Under the pieces are notes generated by a model, which had not been told where the DNA came from, did no database searches, and was given only the letters and a program-made list of their open reading frames with translations. The position numbers and the translations under genes were made by a program. From Prochlorococcus sp. AG-388-E21 (GTDB taxonomy: Bacteria > Cyanobacteriota > Cyanobacteriia > PCC-6307 > Cyanobiaceae): a stretch of DNA of 64,000 nt. The stretch covers positions 62,001-126,000 of the forward strand of contig QCGO01000004.1 in assembly GCA_003279855.1 (NCBI GenBank), read 5' to 3'. Below are positions 58,303 through 64,000 of this stretch, one piece after another (position 1 is the first letter of the stretch; each line of letters opens with the position of its first letter).

Positions 58303-58811
58303 ATTTACCTCTTCTAGCTACAGAAGGTTTTGGATTAAATCTTAATTTATTCGAAACTAACGTTCTTAATTGGGCTGTAGTTGTTTTTGGCCTTTATAAA
58401 TTTTTACCAGGCTTTCTAGGTAAAATGCTTCAAAAAAGAAGAGAGGGAATTCTTCTTGAATTAAAAGATGCAGAAGATCGACTTCTTAAGGCTACTCAAG
58501 CTTTAGATAAAGCAAAGACTGACTTATCTTTAGCAGAAGAAAAAGCTAGTCAAATAAAAGCAGATTCCCTTAAAAGATCTGAATCAATCAGGATGGAAAG
58601 TGAGAAAAAAGCCATTGAAGAGATGGCACGAATAAAACAAAGTGCAATCTCTGATGAAAGCTCAGAAGCCTCAAGAGCGATTTCTCAACTTCGTAAAGAA
58701 GCTGTTGAATTAGCTATTAAGAAAGCTTTAGATTCTCTACCAAATAGACTTGATCAAACAACTCAAGAAAACTTGGTAACTCAATCCATAAATAATATTG
58801 AGATGAATTAA
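58299..58811 (+). CDS. atpF: ATP synthase subunit b
   Basis: Peripheral-stalk subunit with one N-terminal membrane helix (about 20-40, [20 protein letters not shown]) and a long dimerising coiled coil ([28 protein letters not shown]). At 170 aa it is the standard length. It overlaps b' by 4 nt at the start and ends 1 nt into atpH (TAATG), so the b', b and delta cistrons are tightly coupled. Confidence 0.96.
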   Translation: MNLPLLATEGFGLNLNLFETNVLNWAVVVFGLYKFLPGFLGKMLQKRREGILLELKDAEDRLLKATQALDKAKTDLSLAEEKASQIKADSLKRSESIRMESEKKAIEEMARIKQSAISDESSEASRAISQLRKEAVELAIKKALDSLPNRLDQTTQENLVTQSINNIEMN

Positions 58812-59353
58812 TGCCACTTTTAAATTCCGTTACTACCCCATACGCAGAAGCATTACTTCAGGTTGTTAGTGAAAACGATCAAACTGAAGAGATGGTTAAG
58901 GAGGTAAAACAACTACTATCCTTAATAAATGATTCCCCTGATCTAGAAAAAACATTATCTTCTCCAGTTTTAGAGACAGATACTAAGAAAAAAATAATAA
59001 TTGAAATTTTTTCAGAAAAGATTAATTCTTCTCTTCTAAATTTTTTAAAACTATTAGCTGATAGGCAAAGAATTGGAATTGTAACTTCAATTCTCGAAAG
59101 ATTTTTAGAAATTTACAGAGAAAATAGTAATATTGCTTTGGCAACTGTTACTTCTGCTGTTGAGCTTACTGATGACCAAAAAGGTTTAATTACCAAAAAA
59201 ATTATCAACATAGCTGGAACTGAAAAATTAGAACTTGTAACTAAAATCGATCCATCCCTCATTGGTGGTTTCGTCGCGAGTGTAGGATCTAAAGTAATTG
59301 ATGCTAGTCTTGCCTCTCAAATTAGAAAGCTTGGTTTGTCACTATCCAAGTAA
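58811..59353 (+). CDS. atpH: ATP synthase subunit delta
   Basis: Connects the peripheral stalk to the F1 alpha subunits (OSCP homologue). A 180-aa protein with the N-terminal six-helix domain (TTPYAEALLQVVSENDQTEEMVKEVKQL) and the C-terminal KIDPSLIGGFVASVGSKVIDASLASQIRKL signature of the family. The ATG overlaps the atpF stop by 1 nt. Called atpD in plastid naming. Confidence 0.96.
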   Translation: MPLLNSVTTPYAEALLQVVSENDQTEEMVKEVKQLLSLINDSPDLEKTLSSPVLETDTKKKIIIEIFSEKINSSLLNFLKLLADRQRIGIVTSILERFLEIYRENSNIALATVTSAVELTDDQKGLITKKIINIAGTEKLELVTKIDPSLIGGFVASVGSKVIDASLASQIRKLGLSLSK

Positions 59354-59372
59354 ATTCAAAATCCAACCTTAA

Positions 59373-60902
<1,530 letters not shown>

Positions 60903-60921
60903 ATTTAAATTAGGAGATATT

Positions 60922-61872
60922 ATGGCAAATCTTAAAGAAATTAGAGATCGAATTGTTTCTGTTAAAAATACTAGAAAAATAACAGAAGCTATGAGATTAG
61001 TTGCGGCTGCTAAGGTGAGGAGGGCACAAGATCAAGTACTGAAAAGTAGACCTTTCGCTGACAAACTTGCGCGTGTCCTGGAGAATATTCAATCTAGGGT
61101 TCAGTTTGAAGCTGTAGACTCTCCTCTGTTATCCAAAAGGAACGTAAAAGCAATCTCCTTAGTTTGCGTAACTGCCGATAGAGGTTTATGTGGTGGATAC
61201 AATACCAACATAATTAAAAAGGTAGAAATTAGATACGCGGAGTTGATCAAACAAGGTTTTGAACCTAACTTGATTTTAGTTGGCAAAAAGGCAATAGGTT
61301 ATTTCCAAAATAGGAAAGATAAATATGTAATAAAAAGTACATTTAAAGAGCTAGAACAAGTACCAACAGCTATAGATTCTGAAGGAATAACTAATGAAGT
61401 CTTAGCCGAATTTTTATCAGAAAACTCAGATAGGGTAGAGATTATATATACCAAATTCATCACTCTCGTGAGTTGTGCTCCAGTTGTGCAAACATTGTTG
61501 CCATTAGATCCTCAAGGAATTGCTGAGGATAATGATGAGATTTTTAGATTAACTACAAAAAATAGTAAGTTACTCGTTGAAAAATCAAATATAGAAAAGA
61601 ATGATTCAGAGAAATTGCCTTCTGATATTGTTTTTGAACAAAGTCCTGATCAGTTATTAGATTCCTTATTACCTTTGTACTTACAGAATCAGATTCTTAG
61701 AGCGCTGCAAGAGTCAGCCGCTTCAGAACTTGCCTGTAGAATGACAGCTATGAATAATGCGAGTGATAATGCTAAAGAATTAGCAAGTACTTTAAACCTT
61801 ACCTATAACAAAGCAAGACAAGCTGCTATAACTCAGGAAATACTTGAAGTAGTAGGAGGTTCAGCAGTCTAG
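60922..61872 (+). CDS. atpG: ATP synthase subunit gamma
   Basis: Central rotor shaft of F1. With ATG 60922 (MANLKEIRDRIVSVKNTRKITEAM) the protein has 316 aa; the upstream ATG in the track (60889) overlaps atpA and adds residues not in the family. A near-consensus Shine-Dalgarno AGGAG lies at 60912-60916, one of the few clear ones in the window. The middle carries the ~35-residue insertion of cyanobacterial and plastid gamma (around 195-235), but without the CxxxxxC redox pair of plants. C-terminal ITQEILEVVGGSAV is conserved. Also named atpC. Confidence 0.97.
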   Translation: MANLKEIRDRIVSVKNTRKITEAMRLVAAAKVRRAQDQVLKSRPFADKLARVLENIQSRVQFEAVDSPLLSKRNVKAISLVCVTADRGLCGGYNTNIIKKVEIRYAELIKQGFEPNLILVGKKAIGYFQNRKDKYVIKSTFKELEQVPTAIDSEGITNEVLAEFLSENSDRVEIIYTKFITLVSCAPVVQTLLPLDPQGIAEDNDEIFRLTTKNSKLLVEKSNIEKNDSEKLPSDIVFEQSPDQLLDSLLPLYLQNQILRALQESAASELACRMTAMNNASDNAKELASTLNLTYNKARQAAITQEILEVVGGSAV

Positions 61873-61886
61873 CGGAATCGTTCAAA

Positions 61887-62213
61887 ATGTCGGAATATAA
61901 TATAAAAGTTGAATTAGAAAAAAAGACGTATGTTTTTTTATGTCCTGAAGATCAAGATATAATATCTGCTGCTAGAGCTAATGGAATTGATTTACCAAGT
62001 AGTTGCTGTTCAGGAGTATGTACAAGCTGCGCCTCAATGGTGATTGATGGATCAGTTGAACAAGAGGATGCAATGGGTTTAAATGATGATTTGAAGGAAA
62101 AGGGCTTTGCTCTTTTATGTGTTGCGTATCCAAAGTCTGATCTACATATTATTATCGGCGATGAAGTTGAAGATAATTTATATAATAATCAATTTGGTAA
62201 ATATCAAAAATGA
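61887..62213 (+). CDS. 2Fe-2S plant-type ferredoxin
   Basis: A 108-aa electron carrier. The cluster ligands are C40 (or C41), C45 and C48 in SSCCSGVCTSCAS, with C78 in LLCVAYP, which matches CxxxxCxxC...C. It is a diverged relative of PetF with a short acidic C-terminal tail; the extra C41 is unusual. It probably serves a special partner, not the bulk photosystem I electron flow (inference). It follows the gamma gene by 14 nt and its stop overlaps the next gene by 4 nt (ATGA), so translation is coupled. Confidence 0.92.
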   Translation: MSEYNIKVELEKKTYVFLCPEDQDIISAARANGIDLPSSCCSGVCTSCASMVIDGSVEQEDAMGLNDDLKEKGFALLCVAYPKSDLHIIIGDEVEDNLYNNQFGKYQK

Positions 62214-62419
62214 ACTTAAAAAAGGTTGATTTTTATTTAGATTGGCCAGGATCAAAAAACATTGTTCATTTGAGGAGATTTATTACTGAAAATCTGATGA
62301 AAAAAGGGGAAGTTATAAGATGGTCTATCGTAGATATTCAAGATTCAGTTGAGTCCCTTAATATAAAAAAAATAAGAATTAAGGCTGTTTTAGCAAATCC
62401 AGTGAATTCAAAAATATAA
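62210..62419 (+). CDS. Conserved hypothetical protein, 69 aa
   Basis: Not recognised. It starts MNLKKVDFYLDWPGSKNIVHL with RRFITENLMKKGEVIRWSIVDI in the middle and ends with KKIRIKAVLANPVNSKI. The basic N-terminus and alternating strand/helix pattern suggest a small alpha/beta fold; no cysteines, membrane helix or signal. The ATGA overlap with the ferredoxin gene and the 4-nt gap to the DUF3326 gene put it in the middle of a coupled trio, which supports a real gene. Confidence 0.7.
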   Translation: MNLKKVDFYLDWPGSKNIVHLRRFITENLMKKGEVIRWSIVDIQDSVESLNIKKIRIKAVLANPVNSKI

Positions 62420-62423
62420 TCCA

Positions 62424-63482
62424 ATGTCAATATCCCCCACAATATTTATAATTCCAACTGGAATTGGATGTGAAATAGGAGGCTTCGCTGGTGATGCCCT
62501 TCCTGCTGCAAAATTATTAGCCTCTGCGAGTGGATGTTTAATTACTCATCCAAATGTCATGAATGGGGGATCTCTTTCTGAACAGAACAAAGATATTTTT
62601 TACGTGGAGGGTTATAGTTTAGATCGATTTGCTAAAGGAGAAATTGGTCTCAAAAGTGTAAAACAGCAGAAAATTGGAATAATTTTTGATTCGAGTATTG
62701 AACATAAAATATTAATGAGACATTTACAAGCCACAGATGCTTGTGTCGCAACTTTAGGGATTGATGTTGATTCATATGTTTTAACAAAAGAACCGCTAGG
62801 AATAGTTATTGAGTCTGAATCAAAAGGTATAAGCGAAGGTTTAATTGAAAATCCCGATACTTTAATTGAAGCAGGAGAAAGGCTTATAGAGAAAGGGATA
62901 ACTGCAATAGCGATAGTAGCCAAATTCCCTGATGATACTGATTTGATTGAGACAAATTCATATAGGGAGGGAAAGGGGGTTGATCCTATTGCTGGAGTGG
63001 AGGCTGTAATAAGTCACTTGATAAGTAAGTATCTCAAAGTCCCCTGTGCACATGCACCTGCATTAAGTCCAATTGAATTGAACGAAAATTTAGATCCTCG
63101 TGCTGCTTCAGAAGAAATAGGATATACATTTTTGCCATCAGTACTGATTGGATTAAGTAATGCACCAGATCTTATAGAATTGACTGATAACAATGAAAAT
63201 ATAACCTTACACCCAAGTCATATCGAATCTATTGTTGTTCCAAGTGGGGCATTAGGAGGAGAAGGAGTATTAGCTTGTCTTGAGAGAGGTTTAAATGTAA
63301 TCTCTGTAAAAAATAAAAATATATTAAATCTTGGTAATCATAATTTAAATTATCCCAAACTTATTGAAGTGGATAGTTACTTCGAGGCGGCAGGCTTAAT
63401 TCTTGCTCTTAGACAGGGAATTAATCTAAAATCAATTAAAAGACCGTTGAATAAAGTCCAAGAATTAAATTTTAAGAAATAG
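62424..63482 (+). CDS. DUF3326 family protein
   Basis: A 352-aa protein of the cyanobacteria/plastid DUF3326 family; function unknown to me. It opens ISPTIFIIPTGIGCEIGGFAGDALPAAKLLAS, then VMNGGSLSEQNKDIFYVEGYSLD, and in the C-terminal half SIVVPSGALGGEGVLACLERGLNVISVKN. The many Gly-rich turns and the GxGGEGVLA segment suggest a nucleotide- or sugar-phosphate-type binding fold, which is inference. Starts 4 nt after the 69-aa gene and converges on nadE with a 5-nt gap. Confidence 0.85.
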   Translation: MSISPTIFIIPTGIGCEIGGFAGDALPAAKLLASASGCLITHPNVMNGGSLSEQNKDIFYVEGYSLDRFAKGEIGLKSVKQQKIGIIFDSSIEHKILMRHLQATDACVATLGIDVDSYVLTKEPLGIVIESESKGISEGLIENPDTLIEAGERLIEKGITAIAIVAKFPDDTDLIETNSYREGKGVDPIAGVEAVISHLISKYLKVPCAHAPALSPIELNENLDPRAASEEIGYTFLPSVLIGLSNAPDLIELTDNNENITLHPSHIESIVVPSGALGGEGVLACLERGLNVISVKNKNILNLGNHNLNYPKLIEVDSYFEAAGLILALRQGINLKSIKRPLNKVQELNFKK

Positions 63483-63487
63483 CTTTT

Positions 63488-64000
63488 TTAATTAGAGATT
63501 GCAATTGGTACTCTCCAGTCACTACCAAGTGATTGACTACTTAGTTTTAGTATTGGAGGAGCTTGCTTTCTTTTGAATTCTGCTTTTTTAATAAGTGTAA
63601 TTATTTTTAAAATTTGTTCTTTGGTATGACCATCTTGTTCAAGAAGTTGTAAATCTTTTTTTTCTTCAATAATTCCCTTAAGAATTTTATCCAATAATGA
63701 GTATGGAGGTAGTGAATCAGTATCAAATTGATCAGGACCAAGTTCAGCGCTTGGAGGCTTAGTGCAGATTTGATCGCCTATTATTTTGACTTTGGTATCT
63801 AATTTATATGCTTTTCTATGTTCTATTGAATCTTTACTATCAAGCCATCTACACAATTTAAAAACGTTAGTTTTATATAAATCACCTATTACAGATAATC
63901 CTCCATTCATGTCACCATATAAAGTGCAATATCCAACAGCTAGTTCTGATTTATTACCTGTTGAAAGTAACAAATGCTTTTCTTGATTAGCTAAAGCCAT
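63488..64000 (-). CDS. nadE: NAD synthetase, C-terminal part (cut by window edge)
   Basis: Makes NAD from nicotinate adenine dinucleotide. The last ~170 residues are seen; the frame continues past the right edge, and the methionine at 63998-64000 is internal. The visible part has LLLSTGNKSELAVGYCTLYGDMNGG and VIGDLYKTNVFKLCRWL, then IKPPSAELGPDQFDTDSLPPY, which are conserved in the synthetase domain. Cyanobacterial NadE usually carries an N-terminal glutaminase domain, which would lie outside. Convergent with the DUF3326 gene. Confidence 0.95.
   Translation of the reverse strand: MALANQEKHLLLSTGNKSELAVGYCTLYGDMNGGLSVIGDLYKTNVFKLCRWLDSKDSIEHRKAYKLDTKVKIIGDQICTKPPSAELGPDQFDTDSLPPYSLLDKILKGIIEEKKDLQLLEQDGHTKEQILKIITLIKKAEFKRKQAPPILKLSSQSLGSDWRVPIAISN

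Overview
The window is a continuous piece of an AT-rich, very compact cyanobacterial chromosome, most likely high-light-adapted Prochlorococcus (my inference from content, no database used). Pointers: RNA polymerase beta' split into rpoC1 and rpoC2; a 50-aa high-light-inducible (Hli) protein; an ATP synthase operon with both b and b' subunits but no beta/epsilon; a biotin operon with a BioK-like esterase; Ycf35, DUF3143, DUF3326, DUF3493 and other cyanobacterial families; PII with the RYRGSE T-loop; many TTG/GTG starts; and almost no intergenic DNA. I see no tRNA, rRNA, CRISPR array, insertion sequence, phage gene or integrase. Nearly everything is core genome.

Layout. 1-2010: tail of the str operon (fusA end, tuf, rpsJ), with a strong hairpin between tuf and rpsJ. 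2066-9333: Lon-substrate-domain protein, tocopherol-type methyltransferase, pheA, a DUF1997 protein, the rnhB/rne pair, dapL, clpS. 9369-13763: a leftward trio of B12-type radical SAM enzyme, family 2 glycosyltransferase and ArnT-like membrane glycosyltransferase, the least ordinary gene set here and probably concerned with envelope or lipid modification. 13916-19909: a DUF3493 membrane protein, then the leftward rimP-nusA-ylxR-infB operon, in which infB carries a 13-unit hexapeptide repeat. 20029-24421: HtrA protease, rpiA, hisD, rpsT, tatD. 24660-34231: rpoB-rpoC1-rpoC2, then hli.

34262-40109: rlmN, a small membrane ORF without a normal start codon, a HEAT-repeat protein, a DUF2997-Ycf35-4Fe4S ferredoxin set, an aldo/keto reductase, rsmG, a membrane-anchored J protein and a DUF3143 protein. 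40118-44688: the biotin operon bioF-bioK-bioC-bioD-bioA. 44828-55843: Ski2-like helicase, fumC, purB, TlyA-type methyltransferase, glnB, queF, the System II cytochrome c genes ccs1 and ccdA, and an FtsW/RodA protein. 56111-61872: the ATP synthase operon. 61887-64000: 2Fe-2S ferredoxin, a 69-aa protein, a DUF3326 protein and the C-terminal part of NAD synthetase.

How the genes work together: blocks for translation and transcription (fusA/tuf/rpsJ; rimP/nusA/infB; rpo), RNA decay (RNase E with its PNPase-docking tail), a complete route from pimeloyl-ACP methyl ester to dethiobiotin, and ATP synthesis. The most interesting unexplained signals are the intergenic hairpins that divide the atp operon (after atpI, before atpE, after atpE), the DUF2997-Ycf35-ferredoxin set with a dyad at its probable start of transcription, the start-less small membrane ORF, and the translationally coupled ferredoxin/69-aa/DUF3326 set. 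No clearly new defence or mobile system is visible.
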